64,000 nt of DNA from an uncultured Pelagibacteraceae bacterium (GTDB taxonomy: Bacteria > Pseudomonadota > Alphaproteobacteria > Pelagibacterales > Pelagibacteraceae). The stretch is taken from assembly GCA_902595125.1 (NCBI GenBank), contig CACJOY010000004.1, positions 24,882 through 88,881 of the forward strand, given 5' to 3'. The position numbers and the translations under genes were made by a program. Numbering within the stretch: the stretch's first letter is position 1; each line of letters starts with the position of its first letter. Of the stretch, positions 43,484-52,865 are shown piece by piece. The notes beneath the pieces were generated by a model. That model worked only from the letters and a program-made list of their open reading frames with translations. It was not told the DNA's origin and did no database searches.

Positions 43484-44540
43484 AGTTACTTTAAAAAATT
43501 TAAGTCACAGTTATTTAACAAAACAAAGTCATGACGCTGATTGGGCATTAAGAGGAGTAGATATTGATTGGAAGGACGGGGGAGCTTATGCATTATTAGG
43601 CCCTTCTGGTTGTGGAAAGACAACATTATTAAATATCATTTCAGGTTTATTAAAACCTACTGAAGGAGAAATTTTATTTGATGACAAAGATGTAACGGCT
43701 TTAAACCCAGTTGAGAGAGATATTGCTCAAATATTTCAGTTTCCAGTTATATACGATACAATGACTGTTTATGATAATTTAGCTTTTCCACTTAAAAATA
43801 GAGGTCTTTCTAAAACTGAAATAGATTTAAAAGTAAAAGAAATTGGAGAAATGTTAGAACTTACATCAACTTTGAATAATAAAGCTGCAGGATTAACAGC
43901 AGATGGAAAACAAAAAATTTCTTTAGGAAGAGGATTGGTTAGATCTGATGTTAATGTAATTATGTTTGATGAGCCTTTAACGGTTATTGATCCTCATTTA
44001 AAATGGGTTTTAAGGTCAAAGTTAAAAGAATTACACCAAAAAATTAATCGAACTATGATTTATGTTACTCACGACCAAATTGAAGCCTTAACTTTTGCTG
44101 ATCAAGTAGTGGTTATGCATGAGGGGCAAATTGTCCAAACAGGAACTCCTGTAGAATTATTTGAAAAACCAAAACATACTTTTGTAGGACATTTTATTGG
44201 TTCACCAGGTATGAATATTCTTCCTTGTAAAATTGAAAATGGCCAAATTAATTTTGAAGGAAAGATATTACCTAATAATACAAGTATAAAAAAAACTAAT
44301 TTTAGCAAAACTCAAGTAGGTATAAGACCAGAATTTGTTAATTTTTCTAATGAGGGAATAGAAGTAAGGATTAAAAGGGTAAGTAATACAGGTAGACATA
44401 AAGTAATTGATACAGAATGTAGTAGCGGAATTATTAAAATTCTAACTAATGCTTCCGCAGAAATACCTAGTGATAGTGCACATATAACTTTTGATCAAAA
44501 ATATACTTATGTATATGGAGATGATTGGATAATTGAATAA
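43476..44540 (+). CDS. glpT: Glycerol ABC transporter ATP-binding protein 2 (GlpT-like)
   Basis: A 354-residue ATPase and paralogue of the preceding gene. Walker A GPSGCGKT is at 42-49, Walker B MFDEPLTVID at about 163-172 and the H-loop YVTHD has a normal His199. The signature is degenerate: LTADGKQK at 140-147 in place of LSGGQ. A C-terminal TOBE-like region is present. Its start overlaps glpS by 8 bases and its stop overlaps the permease start by one base. It should pair with GlpS to form one working and one crippled ATP site. The name is GlpT as in rhizobial glycerol importers, not the glycerol-3-phosphate antiporter. Confidence 0.86.
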   Translation: MAKVTLKNLSHSYLTKQSHDADWALRGVDIDWKDGGAYALLGPSGCGKTTLLNIISGLLKPTEGEILFDDKDVTALNPVERDIAQIFQFPVIYDTMTVYDNLAFPLKNRGLSKTEIDLKVKEIGEMLELTSTLNNKAAGLTADGKQKISLGRGLVRSDVNVIMFDEPLTVIDPHLKWVLRSKLKELHQKINRTMIYVTHDQIEALTFADQVVVMHEGQIVQTGTPVELFEKPKHTFVGHFIGSPGMNILPCKIENGQINFEGKILPNNTSIKKTNFSKTQVGIRPEFVNFSNEGIEVRIKRVSNTGRHKVIDTECSSGIIKILTNASAEIPSDSAHITFDQKYTYVYGDDWIIE

Positions 44541-45406
44541 TGAACAAAACACTTAATCCAAAAGCTTGGTACTTTGTTATTCCTGTTTTTGCACTTGTTG
44601 CATTTAATGCTGTAGTGCCATTAATGACTGTAGTTAACTATTCATTTCAAGAAACTTTTGGAAGTAACGTTTTTCAATGGGAAGGAACAAGATGGTTCAA
44701 AGAAATTTTACATTCTGAAAGATTTCACGCATCTCTAGGTAGACAATTTATATTCACTTTTATAATTCTTCTAATACAGTTGCCTTTAGGTATAGCTATT
44801 GCTTTAACTATGCCCAAAAAAGGTTGGGGTGTTCCTGTTTGTTTAATTTTAATGTCCATGCCATTATTAATACCTTGGAATGTAGTAGGAGCTATGTGGA
44901 ATATATTCGCTCTTCCCGACATAGGTTTTCTTGGAAATTCTCTAAATTCAATTGGTTTTGATTACAATTTTACTCAACAAAGTGGAGATGCTTGGTTTAC
45001 AACTATTCTTATGGATGTTTGGCATTGGACTTCTTTGGTTGTTCTTTTATCTTATGCAGGTTTAAACTCAATCCAGCCAGCATATTATCAAGCTGCAGAA
45101 ATAGATGGTGCTAGTAGATGGGATATTTTTAGATACATAGAACTTCCTAAAATGAAAAAAGTTTTAACTTTAGCTATACTTTTAAGATTTATGGATAGCT
45201 TTATGATCTATACCGAACCTTTTGTTTTAACCGGAGGCGGCCCCGGCAATGCAACGAACTTTCTATCACTTGATTTAGTAAAAATGGCCTTAGGTCAATT
45301 TGATCTTGGACCTGCAGCTGCAATGTCACTTATCTATTTTTTAATTGTACTTTTAATGTGTTGGGTTTTTTACAGCTTAATGATGAAGGATGAGGGAAGA
45401 ACATGA
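44540..45406 (+). CDS. glpP: Glycerol ABC transporter permease (GlpP-like)
   Basis: A 288-residue inner-membrane permease of the MalF type with six hydrophobic segments. The EAA loop (YYQAAEIDGASRWDIFRYIELP, about residues 189-210) docks onto the ATPase. The N-terminal KAWYFVIPVFALVAFNAVVPL is the usual first segment. It overlaps the ATPase gene by 1 base and the second permease gene by 4 bases. Confidence 0.88.
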   Translation: MNKTLNPKAWYFVIPVFALVAFNAVVPLMTVVNYSFQETFGSNVFQWEGTRWFKEILHSERFHASLGRQFIFTFIILLIQLPLGIAIALTMPKKGWGVPVCLILMSMPLLIPWNVVGAMWNIFALPDIGFLGNSLNSIGFDYNFTQQSGDAWFTTILMDVWHWTSLVVLLSYAGLNSIQPAYYQAAEIDGASRWDIFRYIELPKMKKVLTLAILLRFMDSFMIYTEPFVLTGGGPGNATNFLSLDLVKMALGQFDLGPAAAMSLIYFLIVLLMCWVFYSLMMKDEGRT

Positions 45407-46203
45407 AAAAAATAAAATGGGTAGTGCCAACATTCTACATAATTTTTTTAATGTTACCTATTTATTGGTTGCTGAATATGTCATTTAAATCAACTACTGA
45501 AATTATAAATGTTTATTCATTGTGGCCTCAAGATTTTACTTTAGATAATTATAAAACAATATTTACAGATAGTACTTGGTATATGGGTTATGTGAATTCT
45601 ATTACTTATACAGTTTTTAATACTATAATTTCTGTATCTGCAGCACTTCCTGCTGCATACGCCTTTTCAAGATATAAATTTTTGGGTGATAAACATTTAT
45701 TTTTCTGGCTTTTAACAAACAGAATGGCTCCCCCAGCTGTTTTTGCTTTACCTTTCTTTCAATTTTACTCATCAGTAAATTTATTTGATACTCATGTAGC
45801 TATTGCACTATCTCATTGTCTCTTTAATATTCCTCTTGCTGTTTGGATATTGGAAGGTTTCATGTCTGCTGTTCCTAAAGAATTAGATGAAACTGCATAT
45901 GTTGATGGTTATTCTTTTCCTAAATTTTTCTTTAAAATTTTTATTCCCACAATAGCTGCCGGAATAGGTATTACAATGTTTTTCTGTTTTATGTTTTCTT
46001 GGGTTGAATTATTGTTGGCAAAAACACTTACTGCTACAATAGCTAAACCAATTGCAGCTATAATGACGAGAACTTCAAGTACATCAGGTTATGAACTTGG
46101 TTTACTAGCAGCAGCTGGAAGCTTAACTATAATACCCGGAGCAGTAGTAATTTACTTTGTAAGAAATTATATTGCTAAAGGATTTGCAATGGGGAGAGTA
46201 TGA
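45403..46203 (+). CDS. glpQ: Glycerol ABC transporter permease (GlpQ-like)
   Basis: A 266-residue permease of the MalG type, partner of the preceding gene. Six hydrophobic segments and the EAA-loop stretch PKELDETAYVDGYSFPKFFFKIFIP (about residues 157-181) are visible. It begins with a 4-base overlap and ends with a 4-base overlap on the DUF2160 gene, so the whole run is translated as a unit. Not to be confused with glycerophosphodiester phosphodiesterase GlpQ. Confidence 0.88.
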   Translation: MKKIKWVVPTFYIIFLMLPIYWLLNMSFKSTTEIINVYSLWPQDFTLDNYKTIFTDSTWYMGYVNSITYTVFNTIISVSAALPAAYAFSRYKFLGDKHLFFWLLTNRMAPPAVFALPFFQFYSSVNLFDTHVAIALSHCLFNIPLAVWILEGFMSAVPKELDETAYVDGYSFPKFFFKIFIPTIAAGIGITMFFCFMFSWVELLLAKTLTATIAKPIAAIMTRTSSTSGYELGLLAAAGSLTIIPGAVVIYFVRNYIAKGFAMGRV

Positions 46204-46556
46204 TTTTTACAAATCTACATGCATCTAGTTGGTCTACGGTTGGCGAACCAAAAGAAAAAGGCCTTTTTGATTTTGATTTTATAACATGGATGGCTTGGAC
46301 TTGGCCTACTGCGAGTTTTTTTATTTTTATAGCTCTTTGCATTACAGTTATGTATTTCTGGGAAAAAAAAGTTCCAGGTGGCAACCCTAGAAAAGGAATA
46401 TTAAAATTAAACACAACAAGAGGAGACAGATTATTTGTTTCACTTCTTAGTGCAGCATTTATTCACCTGGCTTGGCTAGGTCTCACAGATTTTAATCTTT
46501 GGTTTGCAACAATTATATCTTCTATGTTTGCAATATTTGTTTTTAGATACGTATAA
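46200..46556 (+). CDS. DUF2160 family membrane protein of the glycerol importer operon
   Basis: A 118-residue protein with three likely membrane segments (about 35-55, 77-95 and 97-116). The ITWMAWTWPTASFFIFI and FWEKKVPGGNPRKGIL stretches match DUF2160 proteins, which are found almost only in glpSTPQV-type operons. Its function is unknown; a third membrane component or stabiliser of the importer is the usual guess. It is a strong marker that the adjacent ABC system is for glycerol. It overlaps the permease gene by 4 bases and is 3 bases from gpsA. Confidence 0.87.
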   Translation: MIFTNLHASSWSTVGEPKEKGLFDFDFITWMAWTWPTASFFIFIALCITVMYFWEKKVPGGNPRKGILKLNTTRGDRLFVSLLSAAFIHLAWLGLTDFNLWFATIISSMFAIFVFRYV

Positions 46557-46559
46557 TTT

Positions 46560-47588
46560 ATGAAAAAAATTGTTATTATTGGTGCTGGTGCAATGGGCTC
46601 TGCCTTTGTTGTACCATGTGCAGATAATTCACATGAAGTTTTTTTAGTTGGGTCTTTTTTAGAAGACGATTTGATAAATGAGATAAACAAATTAGGTAAT
46701 TTTCATCCTGTTTTAAAGTGTCAACTTCCAAAAGAAGTCAAAGTAATAAAGTTTTCAGAATTTATAAATGAAAAAATAAAAGAGATTGATTTATTAGTAG
46801 TTGGAGTAAGCTCCAGAGGTATTGATTGGATTGGAAAAGAGATATCTAATTTTTACAGTAAAAAAACTAACATTCTTTTATTAACCAAGGGTTTAACCAT
46901 AATTGATAATCAATTTGAAACTTTAGCTGAAAAGCTAAAAAAGATTTTGAAAAATTATAATATCGATAATCCAAAAATATCCGCTGTTGGTGGACCATGT
47001 CTTGCAAATGGCTTGGCAAATAAAATAAATAGTAGTGTAGTTCTTGCAAATGAAAATATAGAAATTGTTAAAGATATTGGTAATATTATTTCTACTAATT
47101 ATTATTCAACGGAATATTCAAATGATTTGATAGGAGTCGAAGTTTGCGCAGCCATAAAAAATTTATATTCTATGATAATTGGTGCATCAGAGGGTTTGTG
47201 TAGCGATAAGGCAAAAGAAGAAACAAAAAAAAGATATTTTTTAAATACAGCTGCATCTTTAATGTATAAATCGATTAGTGAAATGGTTTATTTTACAAAA
47301 AAATTGAACGGTCAAGAAAATACAGTATATGGTTTAGCTGGACTAGGAGATTTATATGTCAGCTCAGCAGGGGGTAGAAATAGCAAAATGGGAAAACTTT
47401 TAGGTGATGGAAATAACTACCTAGATGCAAAAGAAAAATATATGAAAAATGATACAGTGGAAGGAGCTGAATTGATATTTGAAATTGGAGAAAAAATACT
47501 AAACGAATTCGATAGAAAAAAAATACCTTTGATGATGGCTTTAATTGACACCATTAAAGGAAATAAAAAATTAAAAATTAGTTGGTAA
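46560..47588 (+). CDS. gpsA: Glycerol-3-phosphate dehydrogenase [NAD(P)+] (GpsA-like)
   Basis: A 342-residue dehydrogenase. The N-terminal GAGAMGSAF nucleotide-binding motif is at 7-15 and the later stretches GPCLANGLA, VEVCAAIKNLYSMIIGASEG (with the catalytic Lys) and GLAGLGDLYVSSAGGRNSKMG match GpsA. It converts glycerol 3-phosphate to dihydroxyacetone phosphate or the reverse. In this operon it would take the GlpK product onward. I did not see a membrane FAD-type GlpD in the window, so this soluble enzyme may work in the catabolic direction. Confidence 0.88.
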   Translation: MKKIVIIGAGAMGSAFVVPCADNSHEVFLVGSFLEDDLINEINKLGNFHPVLKCQLPKEVKVIKFSEFINEKIKEIDLLVVGVSSRGIDWIGKEISNFYSKKTNILLLTKGLTIIDNQFETLAEKLKKILKNYNIDNPKISAVGGPCLANGLANKINSSVVLANENIEIVKDIGNIISTNYYSTEYSNDLIGVEVCAAIKNLYSMIIGASEGLCSDKAKEETKKRYFLNTAASLMYKSISEMVYFTKKLNGQENTVYGLAGLGDLYVSSAGGRNSKMGKLLGDGNNYLDAKEKYMKNDTVEGAELIFEIGEKILNEFDRKKIPLMMALIDTIKGNKKLKISW

Positions 47589-48746
47589 ATGAATTTTCAA
47601 TGGAATTTTCCTACAATTGTTTGGATTGGAGAAAATAGAGTTAAAGAATTAATTGAAGCATGCGAGCAATTAAAAATTACTAAACCTTTATTTGTAACTG
47701 ATAAAGATTTAATAAATTTATCTTTTGTAAAAAAGATTATTTTGAATTGTACAAAAAAATTTAAAGATCTAAATATTTTTTCAAATTTTACAGGAAATCC
47801 ATTTGGAGAAAATATTGAGGAAGGTGTAAAAGAATTTAAAAAAAATAATTGTGATGGTGTAATAGCAATTGGAGGTGGTAGTGCTCTTGATGTTGGTAAA
47901 GCCATAGCATTTATGACTGTGCAAAATAGACCAATATGGGATTTTGAAGATATTGGAGATAATTGGAAGAGAGCAAATGATACTAACATTTCACCAATAA
48001 TTGCCATTCCAACAACCGCTGGAACAGGTTCAGAAACGGGAAGAGCTTCAGCAATTATCAATAGACATAATGGAATAAAAAAAATTATATTTCATCCAAA
48101 AATTTTACCTTCAATAGTAATTCTAGATCCAATGCTCACAATTGAACTTCCACCAAATTTAACCGCTGCAACAGGTATGGATGCTTTGGCTCACAACTTA
48201 GAAGCCTTTTGTGCACCTAATTTTCATCCTATGGCGGATGGGATTGCTTTAGAAGGAATAAGATTAATAAAATCTTCTCTTTTAAAAGCATTCAATGATG
48301 GAAAAGATATTGAAGCTAGGCAAAATTTATTAGCAGCTTCATCAATGGGTTCAACAGCTTTCCAAAAAGGATTAGGAGCTATACATTCATTAAGTCATCC
48401 AATAAATGCCCAATTTGATATTCATCATGGTTTATCTAACGCAATTTTTATGCCATATGTTTTAACCTTTAATAAATCTTCAATAGAAAAAAAAATTATT
48501 TCAATTTGCGACTATTTAGAATTAGAAAAAAATTTTGAAAGTTTTCTGTCATGGATCTTAGATTTAAGAATAAAATTAAATATACCAAATAAGTTATCCG
48601 AGGTGATCGATTGTACAAATCTTAATTTAGATAAACTTTCTTTAATGGCATTTGAAGACCCATCAACAAGTGGAAATCCAAAAAAAATTTCTAAAGATGA
48701 TCTTAGACAAATTTATGAACATAGCATATCTGGAGATTTATTTTGA
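47589..48746 (+). CDS. Iron-containing alcohol dehydrogenase
   Basis: A 385-residue type III alcohol dehydrogenase. The nucleotide-binding GGGSALDVGKA is at about 95-105, and the metal-ligand stretches MDALAHNLEAFCAPNFHPMAD (Asp and His) and AIHSLSHPINAQFDIHHG are intact. It follows gpsA with no gap and overlaps the amidotransferase gene by 4 bases, so it belongs to the glycerol operon. A 1,3-propanediol, glycerol or other alcohol substrate is possible; the true one is unknown. Confidence 0.85.
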   Translation: MNFQWNFPTIVWIGENRVKELIEACEQLKITKPLFVTDKDLINLSFVKKIILNCTKKFKDLNIFSNFTGNPFGENIEEGVKEFKKNNCDGVIAIGGGSALDVGKAIAFMTVQNRPIWDFEDIGDNWKRANDTNISPIIAIPTTAGTGSETGRASAIINRHNGIKKIIFHPKILPSIVILDPMLTIELPPNLTAATGMDALAHNLEAFCAPNFHPMADGIALEGIRLIKSSLLKAFNDGKDIEARQNLLAASSMGSTAFQKGLGAIHSLSHPINAQFDIHHGLSNAIFMPYVLTFNKSSIEKKIISICDYLELEKNFESFLSWILDLRIKLNIPNKLSEVIDCTNLNLDKLSLMAFEDPSTSGNPKKISKDDLRQIYEHSISGDLF

Positions 48747-49528
48747 CAAAAAGAATACTAATAGTTGAAGGAAATCTAAAAGAAGAAAATCAAAGTTTCA
48801 CTGATGGTGGAATTAAAACTCATACCGAAAGTTTAAAAGATAGTATTAGTTATTTTACAGACCAATTAAATATTGATGTGGTTAATCCATCTTCAGATGA
48901 AAACATTAATGAAATATCTAAAGATTTAACTAAATATCATGGTATGATTTGGGGTGGTAGTAGCCTTAATATTTATAACGATACCCCAGAAATAAGACGA
49001 CAAATTAATTTCATGAAAGAGTGTCAAAAGAATATTAAAAATATATTTGCCATATGTTGGGGTATGCAAGTTGCAGTTACTGTTGCTGGTGGTGATGTAA
49101 AAAAATGCCCTAACGGTGCACATAGAGGAATAGCACATGATATCGAAATAAATGAAAATGGCTTAAAACATCCACTTTATAAAAATAAAAATAAAAGATT
49201 TAATACTCCCGCATTTAATTTTGATGAAGTAGTTAAATTACCTGAGGGTGCTAAATTGCTCTCATCAAATCCAATAAATAAAGTTATGGGGATAAATTTT
49301 AATGTTGGTTCAACAAATATATGGGGGATTCAGTATCATCCCGAGATAACCTATAGAAAAATGATCAATTTAATTCACTTTAGAAGAGATCGACTTTTAG
49401 AAAAAAAGGCATTTGTTGACCAATCAGAAATAGACTACCATGTCAAAATTATTGAAGAAGAAAATAAAATTTCTAATAAAGATGCAAGAATGAGAGAGTT
49501 GGAAAATTGGTTAAATATTTTAAATTAA
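48743..49528 (+). CDS. Class I glutamine amidotransferase domain protein
   Basis: A 261-residue stand-alone amidotransferase similar to the glutaminase part of GMP synthase. The full triad is visible: Cys105 in FAICWGMQV, and His199 with Glu201 in IQYHPEI. The start is a TTG that overlaps the stop of the alcohol dehydrogenase gene by 4 bases; later starts would cut into the first strand of the fold. No synthase partner lies beside it, so it may be a gamma-glutamyl hydrolase (PuuD-like role) or may aminate an unknown acceptor. It converges on fhs with a 4-base overlap. Confidence 0.75.
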   Translation: MTKRILIVEGNLKEENQSFTDGGIKTHTESLKDSISYFTDQLNIDVVNPSSDENINEISKDLTKYHGMIWGGSSLNIYNDTPEIRRQINFMKECQKNIKNIFAICWGMQVAVTVAGGDVKKCPNGAHRGIAHDIEINENGLKHPLYKNKNKRFNTPAFNFDEVVKLPEGAKLLSSNPINKVMGINFNVGSTNIWGIQYHPEITYRKMINLIHFRRDRLLEKKAFVDQSEIDYHVKIIEEENKISNKDARMRELENWLNILN

Positions 49529-51210
49529 AATAATCCTTCTATTTCACCTTTTTTACCAAGTCTAATAGAGTTAGCTGCAGGAACTCTTGGCAGGCCAGGC
49601 ATTGTCATGATTGCCCCACATACAACAACTATAAATTCTGCACCTGATGAAAGCCTTATTTCCCTAATTGGCAAAGCATGTCCCGTTGGAGCACCTTTAA
49701 GACTAGGATCAGTAGAAAAACTATATTGTGTTTTTGCAACACAAATAGGCAAGTCTCCGTATCCAGACTCTTCAAAACTTTTAAGCTGATCTCTAATTTT
49801 AGTGTCTGCTATAACTTCATCTGCCCTGTAAATTTCTTTTGCAATAGTTTCTATCTTTTTAAATAGTGGAGTTTTGCTTTCATATAAAAATTTAAATTTA
49901 GCTTCATTTTTTTCACATAAGCTAGCAACGTGTGTTGCTAAATCTTTTGTACCTTCACTACCATTGGCCCAATGAGTACATAGACTTGCTTTAACACCTA
50001 AACTTTCACAAAAATCTGTTAAAGCCTTTACTTCTTTGTCTGTATCTTTGATGAAATGATTAACTGCCACTGCAACTGGTAAGCCAAATTTTTTAGTGTT
50101 TTCTATGTGCCTTTGAAGGTTTATTAATCCTTTTTTAAGTGCATCAACATTTTCATCTTTTAAATTATCTTTAGCAACACCCCCGTGCATCTTTAATGCT
50201 CTTATTGTTGCAACAATAACTACACAACTTGGTTTTAAATCTGATTTTCTACATTTAATATCTAAAAATTTTTCTGCACCCAAGTCAGCACCAAATCCTG
50301 CCTCTGTTACAACATAATCAGCTAATTTTAATCCAGCTTTTGTTGCAATTACAGAATTACAACCATGAGCAATATTTGCAAAGGGTCCTCCATGAATTAT
50401 TGCAGGATTGTTTTCTAAAGTTTGAGTCACATTAGGTCTTATCGCATCCTTAAGTAATACAGTCATAGGACCTTGAGCTTTTAAATCTTTCGCATAAACA
50501 GGCTTTCTATCTCTTGTGTAAGCAATTGTAATGTTACCAATTCTCTTTTCTAAATCTTCAAGATTGTTAGCTAAACAGAAAATAGCCATTATTTCTGAAG
50601 CAACAGTTATATCGAAACCATCTTCTCTTGGAAAACCATTTGCTACTCCTCCTAAATTAATGTTGATCGATCTAAGAGCTCTATCATTCATATCCATAAC
50701 TCTTTTCCAAACAATTCTTCGCACATCAATATTTAATTCATTTCCCCAATAAATATGATTATCAATTAATGCGGATAAAAGATTGTGAGCAGAAGTTATG
50801 GCATGAAAATCTCCAGTAAAATGTAAATTGATTTGTTCCATTGGGACTACTTGTGCATAACCACCTCCTGCAGCGCCACCTTTCATTCCAAAAGATGGAC
50901 CTAAGCTTGGTTCTCGTAAACAAACGATAGATTTTTTTCCAATTTTATTTAACCCATCATTCAAACCTACAGATGTTGTAGTTTTTCCCTCACCTGCAGG
51001 TGTTGGTGTAATAGCTGTAACTAAAATTAATTTTCCATCAGATTTATTTCTTAATTTTTCAAGGTACTCTAAATTTACTTTAGCAATGTACCTACCCATG
51101 AGGCCAAATGCAGCACTTTCGTCAGGTACCCCAATTTTTGCTAATACATCCGTGATTGGTTGCATTTTAGCTTCTCTAGCTATCTGGATATCTGATTTTA
51201 TTTCATTCAT
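49525..51210 (-). CDS. fhs: Formate-tetrahydrofolate ligase
   Basis: A 561-residue enzyme that makes 10-formyl-tetrahydrofolate from formate, ATP and THF (or the reverse). The P-loop [16 protein letters not shown] (about 69-84) and the [19 protein letters not shown] stretch are unmistakable. It lies divergent from the four-subunit sarcosine oxidase-type operon (128 bases between starts), which also releases one-carbon units onto THF. Together they support C1 oxidation for energy, as described for SAR11. Length and motifs are normal. Confidence 0.96.
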   Translation of the reverse strand: MNEIKSDIQIAREAKMQPITDVLAKIGVPDESAAFGLMGRYIAKVNLEYLEKLRNKSDGKLILVTAITPTPAGEGKTTTSVGLNDGLNKIGKKSIVCLREPSLGPSFGMKGGAAGGGYAQVVPMEQINLHFTGDFHAITSAHNLLSALIDNHIYWGNELNIDVRRIVWKRVMDMNDRALRSININLGGVANGFPREDGFDITVASEIMAIFCLANNLEDLEKRIGNITIAYTRDRKPVYAKDLKAQGPMTVLLKDAIRPNVTQTLENNPAIIHGGPFANIAHGCNSVIATKAGLKLADYVVTEAGFGADLGAEKFLDIKCRKSDLKPSCVVIVATIRALKMHGGVAKDNLKDENVDALKKGLINLQRHIENTKKFGLPVAVAVNHFIKDTDKEVKALTDFCESLGVKASLCTHWANGSEGTKDLATHVASLCEKNEAKFKFLYESKTPLFKKIETIAKEIYRADEVIADTKIRDQLKSFEESGYGDLPICVAKTQYSFSTDPSLKGAPTGHALPIREIRLSSGAEFIVVVCGAIMTMPGLPRVPAANSIRLGKKGEIEGLF

Positions 51211-51338
51211 TAAAAGTTCTTTATAAATATTAAAAAAGTTGGTCGATTATTATCTCTTTTTAGAGCCTTTGGAAATATCTAAAAATTATATATAAAAAAA
51301 ATATGAACTATTTATATTCTTTATTATAAAATTTAATA

Positions 51339-52595
51339 ATGCAAAAATATTCAATTTTTAATCTAGTTAAAAACGCTTTTTCTAATCATGAAAATTGGGA
51401 TTTAGCTTGGAAAGACCCAACTCCAAAAAAAGAATACGATGTCGTTATAATTGGAGGTGGAGGTCATGGTCTAGCAACCGCATATTATCTAGCAAAAGAG
51501 CATAATATTACAAATGTAGCAATTATTGAAAAAGGTTGGATTGGTGGAGGAAATGTCGGACGTAATACAACAATTATAAGATCAAATTATATGCATGACG
51601 ACAATGCTTTGTTTAGTGAATTTGGAATGGACTTATGGAGAAAGATGAGCCAAGATTTAAATTATAATGTGATGTTTTCCCCGAGAGGAATTATTAATCT
51701 TGCACACTCCGATGCACAAATGAATGTTTATGCAAGAAGAGGAAATTCAATGAGGCTGAATGGTATTGATGCAGTTCTATTAAATAGAGAACAAGTAAAA
51801 GAGATAATTCCGATGGCAGATTTTTCTGAAAATGTAAGATTTCCAATTTTTGGTGGACTCATGCAACCCAGCGCAGGAACTGCAAGACACGATGCGGTTG
51901 CATGGGGTTATGCTCGTCAAGCTGACTCAATGGGCGTTGATATAATTCAAAACTGTGAAGTAACTGGATTTGATATATCTAGTGGAAAAATTAAAGGTCT
52001 TAGAACATCACGTGGAGATATAAAGGCAAAAAAAATTGGATTATGTGTTGCGGGCAGTACTAATATTTTAGCAGAAAAATTAAATATGACTTTACCAATT
52101 GAAACACATCTATTACAAGCATGTGTTTCTGAACCTGTAAAACCAGTTTTAGATAGAGTGGTTACTTTTGGTGCTGGACATTTCTATATAAGCCAATCTG
52201 ATAAAGGTGAAATGGTTATGGGTGGAGATTTAGATGGATATAATAGTTATGCTCAAAGAGGAAATTTACCGACACTTCAACATGTATTGACAGAGGGAAT
52301 TGCAATGATGCCTTTTTTAAGTAAATTAAAAATGCTTAGAACGTGGGGCGGTATTATGGACATGTCCATGGACGGCTCACCTATCATTGATAAAACTCAT
52401 ATTGAAGGCTTATATTTAAATTGTGGTTGGTGTTATGGTGGATTTAAGGCAACCCCAGCATCTGGCTGGACATTTGCTCACACTATTGCACAGGATAGAG
52501 TCCATGAATTAAATGCAGGATATAGTTTAAATAGATTTAATACAGGTCACTTACTAGATGAAAAGGGACTTGGTACAAAAACTTGGATTTCATAA
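51339..52595 (+). CDS. soxB: Sarcosine oxidase beta subunit (SoxB / MgdA type)
   Basis: A 418-residue flavin subunit. The FAD-binding GGGGHGLATAYYLA is at 39-52. His184 in TARHDAVAWGY matches the histidine that carries covalent FMN in heterotetrameric sarcosine oxidase. It oxidises an N-methyl amino acid, releasing the methyl carbon for capture by the alpha subunit. The gene order beta-delta-alpha-gamma matches both soxBDAG and mgdABCD (N-methylglutamate dehydrogenase). With GmaS- and Mgs-like genes in the window, N-methylglutamate is a serious candidate substrate besides sarcosine. Confidence 0.88.
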   Translation: MQKYSIFNLVKNAFSNHENWDLAWKDPTPKKEYDVVIIGGGGHGLATAYYLAKEHNITNVAIIEKGWIGGGNVGRNTTIIRSNYMHDDNALFSEFGMDLWRKMSQDLNYNVMFSPRGIINLAHSDAQMNVYARRGNSMRLNGIDAVLLNREQVKEIIPMADFSENVRFPIFGGLMQPSAGTARHDAVAWGYARQADSMGVDIIQNCEVTGFDISSGKIKGLRTSRGDIKAKKIGLCVAGSTNILAEKLNMTLPIETHLLQACVSEPVKPVLDRVVTFGAGHFYISQSDKGEMVMGGDLDGYNSYAQRGNLPTLQHVLTEGIAMMPFLSKLKMLRTWGGIMDMSMDGSPIIDKTHIEGLYLNCGWCYGGFKATPASGWTFAHTIAQDRVHELNAGYSLNRFNTGHLLDEKGLGTKTWIS

Positions 52596-52865
52596 ATGCT
52601 ATTTATTAAATGTCCACATTGTGGATGGAGATCACAAAATGAATTCTCTTATGGTGGGGATGCTACTGTCAAAAGACCTGAGCTAGGCAAACAAGTTTCA
52701 GATCAAGAATGGGATGATTTTGTCTATAATAGAAAAAGTTTAAGAGGAAAACACTGGGAGTTATGGCAGCATTTATCAGGATGTCGACAATGGATTAAAG
52801 TTGAAAGAGATACAGCAACACATGAAATTTTTAATACTCTTAAAGCAAACGAGGAAATTTCATAA
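52596..52865 (+). CDS. soxD: Sarcosine oxidase delta subunit (SoxD / MgdB type)
   Basis: An 89-residue zinc-binding subunit. Cys6, Cys9, His59 and Cys63 stand at the positions of the zinc ligands in the known structure of the heterotetrameric enzyme, and the CPHCGWRSQNEFSYGG and RDTATHEIF stretches are typical. It starts at the base after the soxB stop and overlaps soxA by one base. It has a structural role. Confidence 0.9.
   Translation: MLFIKCPHCGWRSQNEFSYGGDATVKRPELGKQVSDQEWDDFVYNRKSLRGKHWELWQHLSGCRQWIKVERDTATHEIFNTLKANEEIS

Noticed and set aside
47597..48061. 154-codon open frame on the minus strand
   Set aside because: Antisense shadow of the iron alcohol dehydrogenase gene; the real frame carries the cofactor and metal motifs.
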